This document shows positions 7,175 to 15,428 of a stretch of 48,802 bases of DNA, piece after piece. Under the pieces are notes generated by a model. It saw only the letters and a list, made by a program, of their open reading frames with translations. It searched no databases and was not told the origin of the DNA. Within the stretch, counting starts at the first letter, position 1, and the number at the start of each line of letters is the position of its first letter. Origin of the DNA: Neobacillus cucumis (GTDB lineage Bacteria > Bacillota > Bacilli > Bacillales_B > DSM-18226); the NCBI RefSeq assembly GCF_016107705.1, contig NZ_JAEHGC010000025.1:1-48802 (forward strand), written 5' to 3'. The translations under genes were made by a program, and so were the position numbers.

Positions 7175-8608
7175 GTGGGAAAGAAAGTGAATCCAGGATT
7201 TGAACGAGTTCCTTCTAGTTGGCATGAGCAAATTATTAATCTACTAGCTGAACGAGTCGTCATCGTCGATCGTGAGGGCGTTATTCTCTATATCAATGAA
7301 GCCTATTGTGAGTTTATTGGAACAACGGTTGAAAAAGCGCTGGGACGTCCAGCAGTCGATGTGATTGAAAATTCACGAATGCACATTGTTGCTAAAACAG
7401 GGGAAAAGGAACTAGCTTCGCTTCAACCCATTAACGGCAGTGAAATGATCGCCAATCGTTTTCCGCTTTTTGAAAATGGGGAAGTAGTTGGGGGCCTTGG
7501 AACCGTGATGTTTCGCAACCCTGAGGAGTGGCGGATGTATCAAAGCAAAATTCAGCATCTTGTGGAAGAACTGAAGTATTATCAAACCAAAATTCAAAAG
7601 GACATGAAGAGTAAATACAGCTTTCAAGATTTAATTGGGACCAGTTCCACGTTTCTTGCTGCAAAAGAACTTGCTAAAAGAATTTCCAACAGTAATTCTT
7701 CTGTCTTACTGATTGGCGAGTCTGGAACGGGAAAGGAATTATTTGCTCATGCAATGCATGATAACAGCGTTCGTTGTTTCTCCCCGTTTGTGGCGATCAA
7801 TTGTGCCTCTATTCCGGAGCATTTACTTGAGTCGGAGCTTTACGGGTATGAGGAGGGCGCGTTTACGGGAGCAAAAAAAGGCGGCAAGAAGGGGCAGTTT
7901 GAACATGCGAACGGGGGAACCCTTTTTCTTGATGAAATCGGGGACATGCCTCTTTCTATGCAAAGTAAACTGTTAAGGGTTCTGCAGGAGAAAGAAGTGC
8001 GGCGTGTGGGCGGACATAAATCGATTCCAGTGGATGTCCGAATCATCGCTGCCACCCATCGAGATTTAGAAAAGATGGTAGAGGAAGGAAACTTTCGTCA
8101 GGACCTATACTATCGCTTAAATGTCATAAAAATACAAATTCCTCCTCTCAGGAAGCGGAGTGAGGATATTCCTTTGATTTCGAGGAGCCTTTTAAAAAAA
8201 TTGGAAAAGAGGTTCTACCGAAAGGGAATCGAACTATCGAATGAAGTGCAGGAAAAACTCATGGAGCACACATGGCCAGGCAATATTCGGGAGCTTGAGA
8301 ATGTGCTGGAGCGCTGTATTAATGTGATCGACGGCAAAACGATTCAACCGAATCACTTGCCATTGTATTTACGCGACCAAGAGCCCAAGTTGGATCGTCA
8401 AGACCAACTAAAACCAGCAATTAACGTTGAGACAGCCGTATCGTCTTTACCTGTTCAACCCTTAAAAGAAACCTTAGCTCTGGTTGAAAAACAAGCCATT
8501 CAACAGGCACTGGCGGTCACGGACGGAAATAAATTAGAAGCTGCCAAGCTGCTTGGAATTAGTAAAACCAGTTTTTATGAAAAATGCAAATTATATGATG
8601 TCAAATAG
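7175..8608 (+). CDS. Sigma-54-dependent activator (PAS-AAA+-Fis HTH) of the ketone-body operon
   Basis: 477 aa from GTG 7175 with AAGGTGA at 7164-7170 (GTG 7187 is an alternative). An N-terminal PAS domain (about residues 18-115) is followed by a short coil and the AAA+ core (about 150-390): Walker A GESGTGKE, the sigma-54-contact loop GAFTGA, GGTLFLDEIGDMP, and the arginine-finger region RQDLYYRLNV. A C-terminal Fis-type HTH follows (NKLEAAKLLGISKTSFYEKCKLY). The gene lies inside the operon it should control. The TTCC-N8-GGAA palindromes at 4375-4438 are its likely sites and the PAS domain its likely effector sensor. A sigma-54 activator called HbcR has a similar role in the B. cereus group; equivalence is inferred. 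Confidence 0.92.
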   Translation: MGKKVNPGFERVPSSWHEQIINLLAERVVIVDREGVILYINEAYCEFIGTTVEKALGRPAVDVIENSRMHIVAKTGEKELASLQPINGSEMIANRFPLFENGEVVGGLGTVMFRNPEEWRMYQSKIQHLVEELKYYQTKIQKDMKSKYSFQDLIGTSSTFLAAKELAKRISNSNSSVLLIGESGTGKELFAHAMHDNSVRCFSPFVAINCASIPEHLLESELYGYEEGAFTGAKKGGKKGQFEHANGGTLFLDEIGDMPLSMQSKLLRVLQEKEVRRVGGHKSIPVDVRIIAATHRDLEKMVEEGNFRQDLYYRLNVIKIQIPPLRKRSEDIPLISRSLLKKLEKRFYRKGIELSNEVQEKLMEHTWPGNIRELENVLERCINVIDGKTIQPNHLPLYLRDQEPKLDRQDQLKPAINVETAVSSLPVQPLKETLALVEKQAIQQALAVTDGNKLEAAKLLGISKTSFYEKCKLYDVK

Positions 8609-8650
8609 CAATGTCACCTAGATGGAAAAGCCACAGGAGGGAAGTCAAAA

Positions 8651-9607
8651 ATGATTCAACATATTTCCATTATTGGTTCGGGTGTAATGGGGAGCAGCAT
8701 TGCCCAATCTTTTGCTGCTAGTGGTTATACTGTCATGATTCATGATTTAAATGAAGAGTTATTACAAAAAGCAAAGATGCGGATTCTTGAAAATGTTTCA
8801 CTGATGGTGGAGGAAGCAGGCCTAGATGAGGTTCAAAAGCAAACTGTTTTAGCGAATATTCACTATACAGCAGATTTGGAAGAAGCGGTTAGGGAAGCGG
8901 ATTTTATCCTTGAAGCGATTCCGGAAGTGATTGAGTGGAAGTGGGAGCTTTACGAAAAATTGGAACGACTGATGAAAGCAGATGCGATTGTGGCCTCCAA
9001 TACGTCGACATTTCCCATCTCGCGTTTAATGGAAAAGGCCACTTTTGCCGATCGGATGATGATTACGCATTTCTTTAATCCAGGCCATTTAGTCCCTCTC
9101 GTTGAACTGGTGAAGCATCCTCAAACAAAAGAGGCGGTTGTGGATGCGACAATGGATCTGATTCGCCGGATCGGTAAAGCGCCCATTCTCCTAAAGAAAG
9201 AGATTTCCGGCTTTATTGCGAACCGTTTGCAGACCGCCTTAATGCGGGAAGCCTTTTATTTGTTAAAAGAAGGTGTAGCCAGTGCAAGGGATATCGATAC
9301 AGCCATCACAGCCGGACCAGGATTCCGCTGGGCGTTTACAGGGCCGATTGAAATTGCCGATTTTGGTGGCCTTGATACATGGCAGCGCGTGTTTGAAAAT
9401 GTAGCGCCTGATTTGGATCAAAGTGTGGTGGCCCCTAAAGTCATCCAAGAATTGGTTGAACAAGGGAAGCTTGGAACAAAAACGGGCGAAGGCATTTATC
9501 CATATGATAATCAACTCGTTTCCCAAAAACTGAATGAACGAGACCGCAACTTTATTAAACTTGGAAAAATGAAAGCCAAAGGCATTCCACAACAGGTAAA
9601 AGTTTAA
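8651..9607 (+). CDS. 3-hydroxyacyl-CoA dehydrogenase-family enzyme (possibly a free hydroxyacid dehydrogenase)
   Basis: 318 aa, ATG with GGAGGG. Rossmann N-terminus IIGSGVMGSSIAQ, then SNTSTFPISRL, HFFNPGHLVPLVELVKHPQT and the helical domain starting SGFIANRLQTALMREAFYLL. Ser, His, Glu and Asn catalytic positions are recognisable. Usual hydroxybutyryl-CoA dehydrogenases have SNTSSLSI and HFFNPVPVMKLVE; here TFPISRL and PGHLVPLVE look closer to the lambda-crystallin/carnitine-dehydrogenase branch, which uses free hydroxyacids. In this operon it could oxidise L-3-hydroxybutyryl-CoA or L-3-hydroxybutyrate, complementing BdhA for the other isomer. The substrate is not settled. Confidence 0.85.
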   Translation: MIQHISIIGSGVMGSSIAQSFAASGYTVMIHDLNEELLQKAKMRILENVSLMVEEAGLDEVQKQTVLANIHYTADLEEAVREADFILEAIPEVIEWKWELYEKLERLMKADAIVASNTSTFPISRLMEKATFADRMMITHFFNPGHLVPLVELVKHPQTKEAVVDATMDLIRRIGKAPILLKKEISGFIANRLQTALMREAFYLLKEGVASARDIDTAITAGPGFRWAFTGPIEIADFGGLDTWQRVFENVAPDLDQSVVAPKVIQELVEQGKLGTKTGEGIYPYDNQLVSQKLNERDRNFIKLGKMKAKGIPQQVKV

Positions 9608-9638
9608 TAGATAGGTTGTTTTCGTATAGGTTGTTGTC

Positions 9639-9673
9639 TTTATCCGCGAATTGAAGGATTTTATCCGTGATTC
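9639..9673 (-). repeat. Pair of TTTATCCGCGAATT-type repeats, 21 bp apart
   Basis: TTTATCCGCGAATT (9639-9652) recurs as TTTATCCGTGATT (9660-9672), exactly 21 bases on. It is the reverse complement of the pair at 17125-17159. It lies in the 113-base gap before scoA. Confidence 0.75.
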
Positions 9674-9720
9674 CATTTTAATAAGACCAAAAAAATAGGA
9701 TTGAAAGGTGATGATTTTTA

Positions 9721-10422
9721 ATGGAAAAGTATAAAACGATTGATTCAATTGAAGAAGCCATTCAGGATATCCAAGATGGAGCAACCATCATTGTTGGCGG
9801 CTTCGGTCTATCCGGTATCCCTGAAAAGGCGATTCTCGCGTTACGTGATAAAGGAACAAAGGACTTAACGATTGTCAGCAATAACTGCGGTGTAGACGAT
9901 TGGGGACTTGGTCTTTTATTAGAGAATCGGCAAATTAAAAAAATGATTTCCTCCTATGTCGGCGAAAACAAACTTTTTGAACGCCAATTTTTGAGTGGTC
10001 AGCTTGAGGTAGAATTAGTGCCACAAGGGACACTCGCAGAGAGAATTCGTGCCGGCGGTGCTGGAATCCCTGGATTTTATACGGCAACTGGTGTAGGGAC
10101 ACCGATTGCGGAAGGAAAAGAACATAAAGTGTTTAACGGACGGACCTATATTTTGGAAGAAGGAATTATCGGAGATTTTGCGTTTGTAAAAGCATGGAAG
10201 GCAGATCCGCTTGGAAATCTAATCTATCGAAAAACAGCTCGCAATTTTAACCCGCTCGCTGCTATGGCCGGAAAGGTTACCATTGCCGAAGTCGAGGAAA
10301 TCACACCAATCGGCGGGTTAGATGCCGATCACATTCATACCCCTAGTGTTTTTGTTCAAAGAGTCTTCCTCGGAACGAACTATGAGAAGCGAATTGAAAG
10401 GCTTACAGTTAGCAAGGCATAG
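9721..10422 (+). CDS. scoA: Succinyl-CoA:3-ketoacid CoA-transferase subunit A
   Basis: 233 aa, ATG 9721 with AAAGGTGATG. CoA-transferase I alpha subunit: [15 protein letters not shown], the glycine-rich [15 protein letters not shown] and [23 protein letters not shown]. It forms a heterodimer or heterotetramer with ScoB that moves CoA from succinyl-CoA to acetoacetate. Full length for the family. Stop and scoB start are 27 bases apart, so the two are co-translated. Confidence 0.95.
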   Translation: MEKYKTIDSIEEAIQDIQDGATIIVGGFGLSGIPEKAILALRDKGTKDLTIVSNNCGVDDWGLGLLLENRQIKKMISSYVGENKLFERQFLSGQLEVELVPQGTLAERIRAGGAGIPGFYTATGVGTPIAEGKEHKVFNGRTYILEEGIIGDFAFVKAWKADPLGNLIYRKTARNFNPLAAMAGKVTIAEVEEITPIGGLDADHIHTPSVFVQRVFLGTNYEKRIERLTVSKA

Positions 10423-10449
10423 AAAAACTATTTGGGAGGAGAATACGCG

Positions 10450-11103
10450 ATGAGTGAAACGAGACAAAGAATTGTAAAACGGGCGGCACAAGAGATTCAA
10501 GATGGAATGAATGTGAACCTAGGAATTGGAATGCCAACGCTTTTGGCAAATGAAATACCGAAGGATTATAATGTATTGCTACAATCCGAAAACGGATTAT
10601 TAGGGATTGGACCCTATCCGTTTGCAGGGGAAGAAGACCCAGATCTAATCAATGCAGGAAAAGAAACCGTCACGACTGTGCCAGGTGCTTCCTATTTTGA
10701 TAGTGCGGAATCGTTTGCGATGATTCGGGGCGGACATATTGACCTTGCCATTCTTGGCGGTATGGAGGTTTCTGAAACCGGAGATTTAGCCAATTGGATG
10801 ATCCCAGGTAAAATGGTCAAAGGAATGGGCGGTGCAATGGATCTTGTTCATGGCGCCAAACGCGTAGTCGTGATCATGGAACATGTAAATAAACATGGTG
10901 AATCAAAGGTAAAAAAGGCATGTTCTCTGCCATTAACAGGGCAAGGGGTTGTTCACCGCTTAATTACGGATCTGGCCGTCTTTGATTTTACTCCGGAAGG
11001 TATGGTCCTAGTCGAAACACAAGAGGGAGTTTCGGTAGAAGAGGTAAAGGAAAAGACAGAAGCTGCTTTTTCAGTAAGTCCGGAATTGCTGTTAACAAAA
11101 TAA
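10450..11103 (+). CDS. scoB: Succinyl-CoA:3-ketoacid CoA-transferase subunit B
   Basis: 217 aa. ATG 10450 is chosen over an upstream in-frame TTG (10432) because GGGAGGAG at 10434-10441 is well placed for it. The beta subunit carries the catalytic Glu in [13 protein letters not shown]; also [30 protein letters not shown] and [14 protein letters not shown]. With ScoA it makes acetoacetyl-CoA; a thiolase, not encoded here, would finish the pathway to acetyl-CoA. Last gene of the operon. Confidence 0.95.
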   Translation: MSETRQRIVKRAAQEIQDGMNVNLGIGMPTLLANEIPKDYNVLLQSENGLLGIGPYPFAGEEDPDLINAGKETVTTVPGASYFDSAESFAMIRGGHIDLAILGGMEVSETGDLANWMIPGKMVKGMGGAMDLVHGAKRVVVIMEHVNKHGESKVKKACSLPLTGQGVVHRLITDLAVFDFTPEGMVLVETQEGVSVEEVKEKTEAAFSVSPELLLTK

Positions 11104-11116
11104 AATCATCATCCTA

Positions 11117-11147
11117 AGAAAAGTGTTTACGCACTTTTCTTTTTTTA
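11117..11147 (+). terminator. Terminator of the ketone-body operon
   Basis: AGAAAAGTG (11117-11125) and CACTTTTCT (11132-11140) form a hairpin followed by seven T. Confidence 0.9.
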
Positions 11148-11190
11148 TTTTCGGGTTACTTTTTCATTTGAACATTATGAGTGTCGAAAT

Positions 11191-11225
11191 TTGACGAAAA
11201 ATATATTATATTGTATACGCTTTCA
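11191..11225 (+). promoter_or_regulatory. Promoter with overlapping cre-like site before the ribbon-helix-helix gene
   Basis: TTGACG (11191-11196), 17 bases, then TATACG (11214-11219). TGTATACGCTTTCA (11212-11225) fits the CcpA cre consensus TGWAANCGNTNWCA with one mismatch and covers the -10. Inference: carbon catabolite control. Confidence 0.45.
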
Positions 11226-11315
11226 GTTGTTAAGATAGTTTAGGTTAAAAATTTATAATATTTAGTTTTCCGTAATTAATTTGAAAAGTCTTTTATTCTA
11301 ACGGGAGGTTCCGTC

Positions 11316-11570
11316 ATGCACCAAAATAGCGTAGAAAAAAAGGAGAAGGGAATTAGCGCAAAAACGGTTCGATTAAGTATTGAGGTTCCAGAATGTATTC
11401 GTGATGAATTTCGAGACGCAGTTGAGAAAAATGGAAAGTGTATGAAAGATGTTCTCAGGCTGTATATGCAGAAATACATATGGAAACAAAGCGAATTACA
11501 AAGAAACCGGGAAAAACGTCGTCAAAGTATTGTTAAAAATAAAAATGGTTTGGCCCTTATCAAGGATTGA
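11316..11570 (+). CDS. Small ribbon-helix-helix-like protein
   Basis: 84 aa, ATG 11316 with GGGAGGT. After a basic tail comes KTVRLSIEVPECIRDEFRD, a beta strand plus helix as in MetJ/Arc-type DNA-binding proteins, then AVEKNGKCMKDVLRLYMQKYI (second helix) and a very basic C-terminus (NREKRRQSIVKNK). It probably binds DNA as a dimer. No toxin partner is adjacent; the next gene, a coiled-coil protein, is 417 bases away beyond a terminator and a repeat array. Target unknown. Confidence 0.65.
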   Translation: MHQNSVEKKEKGISAKTVRLSIEVPECIRDEFRDAVEKNGKCMKDVLRLYMQKYIWKQSELQRNREKRRQSIVKNKNGLALIKD

Positions 11571-11584
11571 TAAGGGTTTTTTGT
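11551..11584 (+). terminator. Terminator overlapping the stop codon of the 84-aa gene
   Basis: CCCTTATCA and TGATAAGGG pair around AGGAT and run into TTTTTT. The last codons and the stop (11568-11570) lie inside the hairpin. Confidence 0.85.
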
Positions 11585-11628
11585 TGGTTAAGTTTAATTT
11601 TGTGATAAGTTGTGGCGGCCAATTTGCA

Positions 11629-11815
11629 GATATCAACAAATTTTTGAGAGATATCAACATAAAATTAGATTATATCAACACTTTTTGCCCGGATATCGAC
11701 ACAGATTCCGATTATATCAACAAATTTTCTTCAGATATCAACATATTTTGGGGATATATCAACAATTTGGGGAGATATCTACAATTAAGTAAAAAAGCGA
11801 AACGATTTTATCGAC
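11629..11815 (+). repeat. Array A: DnaA-box-like decamers at 21-bp steps
   Basis: Decamers of form (G/T)ATATC(A/G/T)ACA start at 11629, 11650, 11671, 11692, 11713, 11734 and 11755 (all steps 21 bp), then 11774 (19 bp). A last TTTATCGACA lies at 11806. The final nine bases resemble the DnaA box TTATCCACA with one or two mismatches. G- and T-initial units largely alternate. Short frames across it code a seven-residue periodic peptide and are spurious. Confidence 0.9.
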
Positions 11816-11846
11816 ATATATTTTTAAAAAAACAGGAGGACAATGG

Positions 11847-11892
11847 TCGTTTTCCAAAAGAGTTTGCAGTAATTTTAATCAAACGTTTGATT
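11847..11892 (+). repeat. Dispersed element, copy 1, ending in a 16-bp palindrome
   Basis: Block TCGTTTTCCAAA (11847-11858) and block TTTTAATCAAACGTTTG (11873-11889) recur at 36024-36065 with a variable 13-14-base middle. This copy ends in the perfect palindrome AATCAAACGTTTGATT (11877-11892), a plausible TetR-type operator. It lies about 100 bases upstream of the coiled-coil gene. Confidence 0.6.
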
Positions 11893-11987
11893 GAAAAGGA
11901 AATGAATCGAAATTTGTCTTTTTTGAGATTTATATGTCAGAGATTATCGTGTGATGTATAATATTCTGTAAGAAGGAGGTGAGTGGA

Positions 11988-12656
11988 ATGAATGAGGGGA
12001 AAATGGAAGAATTGTTATCTAACCTAGTGACGATAGTAGGCGGTATGAATAAAACATTGCAGGACGTCCAAGGAGAAGTAAAAGGCCTAAAAGGAGAAAT
12101 GCAGGGCTTAAAAGGAGAAGTAAAAGGCGTCCAAGGAGAAGTAAAAGGCCTAAAAGGAGAAATGCAGGGCTTAAAAGGAGAAGTAAAAGGCGTCCAAGGA
12201 GAGGTACAAGGCCTAAAAGAAGAAATGCAGGGCTTAAAAGGAGAAGTAAAAGGCGTCCAAGGAGAAGTACAGGGCCTAAAAGGTGAAATGCAGGGCTTAA
12301 AAGGAGAAGTAAAAGGCGTCCAAGGAGAGGTACAGGGCCTAAAAGGAGAAATGCAGGGCTTAAAAGGAGAAGTAAAAGGCGTCCAAGGAGAAGTACAGGG
12401 CCTAAAAGGAGAAGTACAGGGCATCAAACAGGAAATCCATGATTTGAAAACGGAACAGCAGTCGATGAGTAAAAAACTGCAAATAGTTATGGAGGACCAA
12501 GCTGCTGTCCGTGAAAATCAAACGATCATGAGTGAGAAGTTGACTCAAGTGATTAGTAAAATGACTGATTTACAGGCGGACCAAGAACTTATTTGGGAAA
12601 AGTCAGTCCGAAATGAAAGAGATCTCGCAAAACTCAAAATGCATCTACAACTTTAA
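11988..12656 (+). CDS. Heptad-repeat coiled-coil protein, unknown function
   Basis: 222 aa from ATG 11988 with AAGGAGG at 11973-11979 (a GTG at 11979 is inside the ribosome binding site). Residues about 27-148 are seven-residue repeats of the types KGEMQGL, KGEVKGV and QGEVQGL in a fixed three-part order, i.e. a 21-residue super-repeat coded by 63-bp tandem DNA repeats. Hydrophobic V/M and L positions recur at heptad spacing, which predicts a long coiled coil, although Gly at a fixed position in each heptad is unusual. A non-repeated coiled C-terminus follows (QSMSKKLQIVMEDQAAV...LAKLKMHLQL). No membrane segment, signal or catalytic motif. Function not known. Confidence 0.8.
   Translation: MNEGKMEELLSNLVTIVGGMNKTLQDVQGEVKGLKGEMQGLKGEVKGVQGEVKGLKGEMQGLKGEVKGVQGEVQGLKEEMQGLKGEVKGVQGEVQGLKGEMQGLKGEVKGVQGEVQGLKGEMQGLKGEVKGVQGEVQGLKGEVQGIKQEIHDLKTEQQSMSKKLQIVMEDQAAVRENQTIMSEKLTQVISKMTDLQADQELIWEKSVRNERDLAKLKMHLQL
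12065..12427 (+). repeat. 63-bp in-frame tandem repeats within the coiled-coil gene
   Basis: CGTCCAAGGAGA recurs at 12065, 12128, 12191, 12254, 12317 and 12380, exactly 63 bp apart; each copy holds three 21-bp subunits. Copies differ at only a few bases, so copy number is likely to vary between strains. Confidence 0.92.
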
Positions 12657-12696
12657 CCTCAGCTTTTATCTCCACATTGTTATTTTCATACTACTG

Positions 12697-12736
12697 AACG
12701 TCAGTCCCATGACGTAGAGGGGTTGGCGTTTTTTTA
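12697..12736 (+). terminator. Terminator of the coiled-coil gene
   Basis: AACGTCAGTCC (12697-12707) pairs with GGGTTGGCGTT (12720-12730), three G-T pairs included, followed by six or more T. Confidence 0.75.
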
Positions 12737-12773
12737 TTGGGTTTAGAGCAGATTTGGTGGCGCCGCTTTTTAG

Positions 12774-12823
12774 GATATCAACACTTTTTGGGGAGATATC
12801 AACAATCTGGCCGGATATCTACA
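12774..12823 (+). repeat. Array B: three DnaA-box-like decamers
   Basis: GATATCAACA at 12774 and 12795 (21 bp) and GATATCTACA at 12814 (19 bp). It reproduces the last three units of array A, including the 19-bp final step. It lies between the convergent coiled-coil and response-regulator genes. Confidence 0.85.
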
Positions 12824-12843
12824 AAAGAGAGCAAAATAAAATG

Positions 12844-12866
12844 ACGTGGAAAGTTCCCCACGCCAC
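12844..12866 (-). terminator. Terminator of the two-component operon
   Basis: On the minus strand, CGTGG and CCACG pair around an 8-base loop and are followed by TCATTTTATTTT. It lies 34 bases past the response-regulator stop. Confidence 0.6.
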
Positions 12867-12899
12867 ATTTTCATCCCCAATTTTTAAAAAAATTCATTC

Positions 12900-13589
12900 C
12901 TACTCCACAAGCCGGTATAATCTCAATGGCCGGCCCACGGTTCCGTATTGCTGTTCTTCCATCAATTCATGTTCTTCCACCAAATGAGAAAGATACGTTC
13001 TGGTGGTGGATAGACTGACACCGGCTAACTTGGCAATTTGATCAGCGCTCAAGGGACTGGCTAAGTTGGAAAAGCATTTTTTTATTTTTTCCAATGTCCG
13101 TAAATCAATCCCTTTTTGATAGAGTGGAAGTGTAGTTGATTCCGAGATTCGCAGCTTTTTTAAATCATCTACAGTTCCTTGATCCAAAAGAATGGAACTT
13201 GATAAGCGTGATTTAAATTTCAAATACTTATGTAAGGAGGTTTTCAGCTGGTTCAAATCAAAGGGCTTGATTAAATAATCGATAATACCGAAACGAAATC
13301 CGTCTTCGACAACTGCAAGCTCTTTTGCAGCTGTTATCAAAATCACGTCACAGCGTTTATTTTGCATGCGAATGGCTCGAAGCAGCTCAATTCCAGAACA
13401 ATCGGGAAGATAGACATCTAGCAGCACTAAATCCGGTTCCACCGATTCAAGCATCATGATCGCTTCTTCATAGTTATGGGCAGTCCCCGCCAACTGATAT
13501 CCTTTCTGTGCAGAGATCAATTTACCATGCATTCTGGCAATCATGAAATCATCATCCACCACCATTACCCGTAAAGCTTGATCATCCAT
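12900..13589 (-). CDS. CitT/DctR/MalR-family response regulator
   Basis: 229 aa. Receiver domain 1-125: acidic VVDDD, phospho-acceptor Asp in LVLLDVYLPD, TAAKE and the Lys of LIKPF. A linker and a C-terminal winged-helix DNA-binding region follow, with SADQIAKLAGVSLSTTRTYLSHLVEE typical of CitT/DcuR-type regulators. Its partner kinase ends two bases upstream. In B. subtilis such pairs (CitST, DctSR, YufLM) turn on transporters for citrate, C4-dicarboxylates or malate. Here the divergently transcribed target is probably the ABC importer at 15429. Confidence 0.92.
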   Translation of the reverse strand: MDDQALRVMVVDDDFMIARMHGKLISAQKGYQLAGTAHNYEEAIMMLESVEPDLVLLDVYLPDCSGIELLRAIRMQNKRCDVILITAAKELAVVEDGFRFGIIDYLIKPFDLNQLKTSLHKYLKFKSRLSSSILLDQGTVDDLKKLRISESTTLPLYQKGIDLRTLEKIKKCFSNLASPLSADQIAKLAGVSLSTTRTYLSHLVEEHELMEEQQYGTVGRPLRLYRLVE

Positions 13590-13591
13590 CC

Positions 13592-15196
13592 TTATCCCTC
13601 CGTAAGTGGTAAGCTAACTTGTAATATTGCTCCTTCTGACGAAGAACTCATCTCGACAGTTCCATTTAATCGTGAAACTAGACGTGAAACTAAAGCTAAG
13701 CCAAATCCCCGGCCTTCCCCTTTTGTTGTACCGCCATCCGCAAAAATTTGATCCCCCAGTTCCGGGTCAATCCCTGGTCCATTGTCACTTACTTGTAAAA
13801 TCAGCTGGTTCCGTTCTTCTTTGATATAGACCGAAATCATCGCTGACCCTTTTTCCTTTGCCACCGTGGTCATGGCTTCCACTGCATTTTCAATCGCATT
13901 TCCTAGAATCGTTAAAATCGTTTCCCGATGGGGGCAAATCTCCGATACGGCGGAATTTTCGCTGATAGTCAACCCAATTCCCAGTTCTTTCGCCCGGTGC
14001 ATTTTTCCAATCAAAACACCGACAATCGCGGGGTCACGCACCCTCGCAAGAAAAAAGTTAAGGACCGTTTGCTGTTCATGATGCACGTCTTCAATGAGGT
14101 CTTTTACCAAGTCAAATTCTTTCATTTGAATAAGCCCAGAAATCAGGTGAAGCTTGTTCATAAATTCATGGCGCTGGCTTCTTAGCGTATCAACGTATTG
14201 CCCGATATCGGCCAAGCGCTGGTCCATCTGATCGAGCTGCAGTTTATCGCGAAAGCTCGCGACAGCCCCGATCACTTCCCCATCCATTTGCACAGGAACC
14301 CTGTTCACCACCACTAATGAATTCCCGATAATCATTGGCTGGTCATAGTGGGAAGTCCCTTCCTCGATGATTTCATTCAGCCTAGAGGTTGGAAGGATGG
14401 AGGTGATCGATTTCCCAATGAAATCTCCTGTATTTTGCTCCAGCATGTTTTTCGCTTCTTGGTTGAAGGTCATGATGTTGCCGTTTGTGTCGATGGCCAC
14501 GATTCCTTCACGAATCGATTCGAGAATGGCCGCTTGCTGCTGGGTGAGGAAAGCAATTTCGTAAGGTTCTAAATTAAGAATTTCCTTTTTTATATGACCG
14601 GAGAGGACCCAAGCCCCTATTAGACCCACTACCAATGCGACTAAACCAATTCCGATGATTTCGAGAATGAGAGAGGTAAGTTTTTTCCATATATTCTCCA
14701 TGGTAAAACCTACAGAAACTACGCCAATTTGATGATGCTTTTCATTAAAAACAGGATATTTCCCACGGATGGAATATCCGAGAGTCCCCTTTGCCATTGT
14801 AATACTCCCATGGCCGGAGAGAACCTGTTTGTCATCATCCCCCACCATATGCTTGCCAATCTGGGTGGTGTTGGGATGGCTGTAGCGAATTAAGTTCATA
14901 TTGGAAACCACAATAAATTGTGCCCCTGATTCTTTTCGGATATCTTCCGCGATGGGCTGGATGATGGAAGAGGGATTTGGATTTTTAAAGGCTTGAACCA
15001 CTTCCGGCAGGCCCGCTACTGTTTTGGCTACAGACAACGCATTACTTCCTGTCTCCTTATACTCCCGGTGAACCATAATCAAGGAAAGAGTCACGATAAA
15101 AAGGACAAGGACAAAAAGGAGATTTACTAAGATCAGAAGATTCATTTTCGTTCGTAACTTCACTTTTCTTTTTTTACCCTTCAAGCTTATCCACAT
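13592..15196 (-). CDS. CitS/DcuS-family sensor histidine kinase
   Basis: 534 aa from ATG 15196; a TTG at 15211 is a weaker start. TM1 (about 20-45) precedes an extracytoplasmic PAS-like sensor with RYSHPNTTQIGKHMVGDD and GYSIRGKYPVF, the signature of CitA/DcuS carboxylate sensors, then TM2 (about 172-195). A cytoplasmic PAS follows (GIVAIDTNGNIMTFN), then the phospho-His box SQRHEFMNKLHLISGLIQ and an ATPase domain with NAIENAVEAM, DNGPGID and GRGFGLALV. The sensor type predicts a carboxylate ligand. Cognate regulator is the next gene. Confidence 0.92.
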   Translation of the reverse strand: MWISLKGKKRKVKLRTKMNLLILVNLLFVLVLFIVTLSLIMVHREYKETGSNALSVAKTVAGLPEVVQAFKNPNPSSIIQPIAEDIRKESGAQFIVVSNMNLIRYSHPNTTQIGKHMVGDDDKQVLSGHGSITMAKGTLGYSIRGKYPVFNEKHHQIGVVSVGFTMENIWKKLTSLILEIIGIGLVALVVGLIGAWVLSGHIKKEILNLEPYEIAFLTQQQAAILESIREGIVAIDTNGNIMTFNQEAKNMLEQNTGDFIGKSITSILPTSRLNEIIEEGTSHYDQPMIIGNSLVVVNRVPVQMDGEVIGAVASFRDKLQLDQMDQRLADIGQYVDTLRSQRHEFMNKLHLISGLIQMKEFDLVKDLIEDVHHEQQTVLNFFLARVRDPAIVGVLIGKMHRAKELGIGLTISENSAVSEICPHRETILTILGNAIENAVEAMTTVAKEKGSAMISVYIKEERNQLILQVSDNGPGIDPELGDQIFADGGTTKGEGRGFGLALVSRLVSRLNGTVEMSSSSEGAILQVSLPLTEG

Positions 15197-15346
15197 CCTA
15201 GTTTGCCTCAATGAAGTTAATTTTCAGAAAAATGTGACTATCCTTATTTTAAAGTAGATACTGAATGCTAGTCTATATAAAAATGGTCATTTTTCGCGTT
15301 GTGTAAATCGTTTTAATTGTGTTTATTCTCTTTATTAACGATATCG

Positions 15347-15383
15347 TGTAAACGTTTTCATAATGTTTGGAATTTTCTATAAT
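15347..15383 (+). promoter_or_regulatory. Promoter and cre site of the ABC importer operon
   Basis: TGTAAACGTTTTCA (15347-15360) fits the CcpA cre consensus. It overlaps a -35-like TTTTCA (15355-15360), which is 17 bases from a perfect TATAAT (15378-15383). A CcpA complex here would block the promoter. A weaker cre-like TGTAAACGTTGAGA lies at 15390. Confidence 0.65.
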
Positions 15384-15428
15384 CAAACTTGTAAACGTTG
15401 AGAAAAAATAATGAAATGGGGGAATCAA

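Noticed and set aside
11610..11961. Open frames over array A coding YQQ/DIN-type periodic peptides
   Set aside because: The seven-residue period is the 21-bp DNA repeat read in frame. No ribosome binding site, and equivalent frames are not kept in the other arrays.
11930..12427. 165-aa minus-strand frame with proline-rich SPF repeats
   Set aside because: It is the antisense reading of the coiled-coil gene's 63-bp repeats and has no ribosome binding site of its own.
15187..15196. TTATCCACA DnaA box near the kinase start
   Set aside because: An isolated match inside codons with no 21-bp partners.
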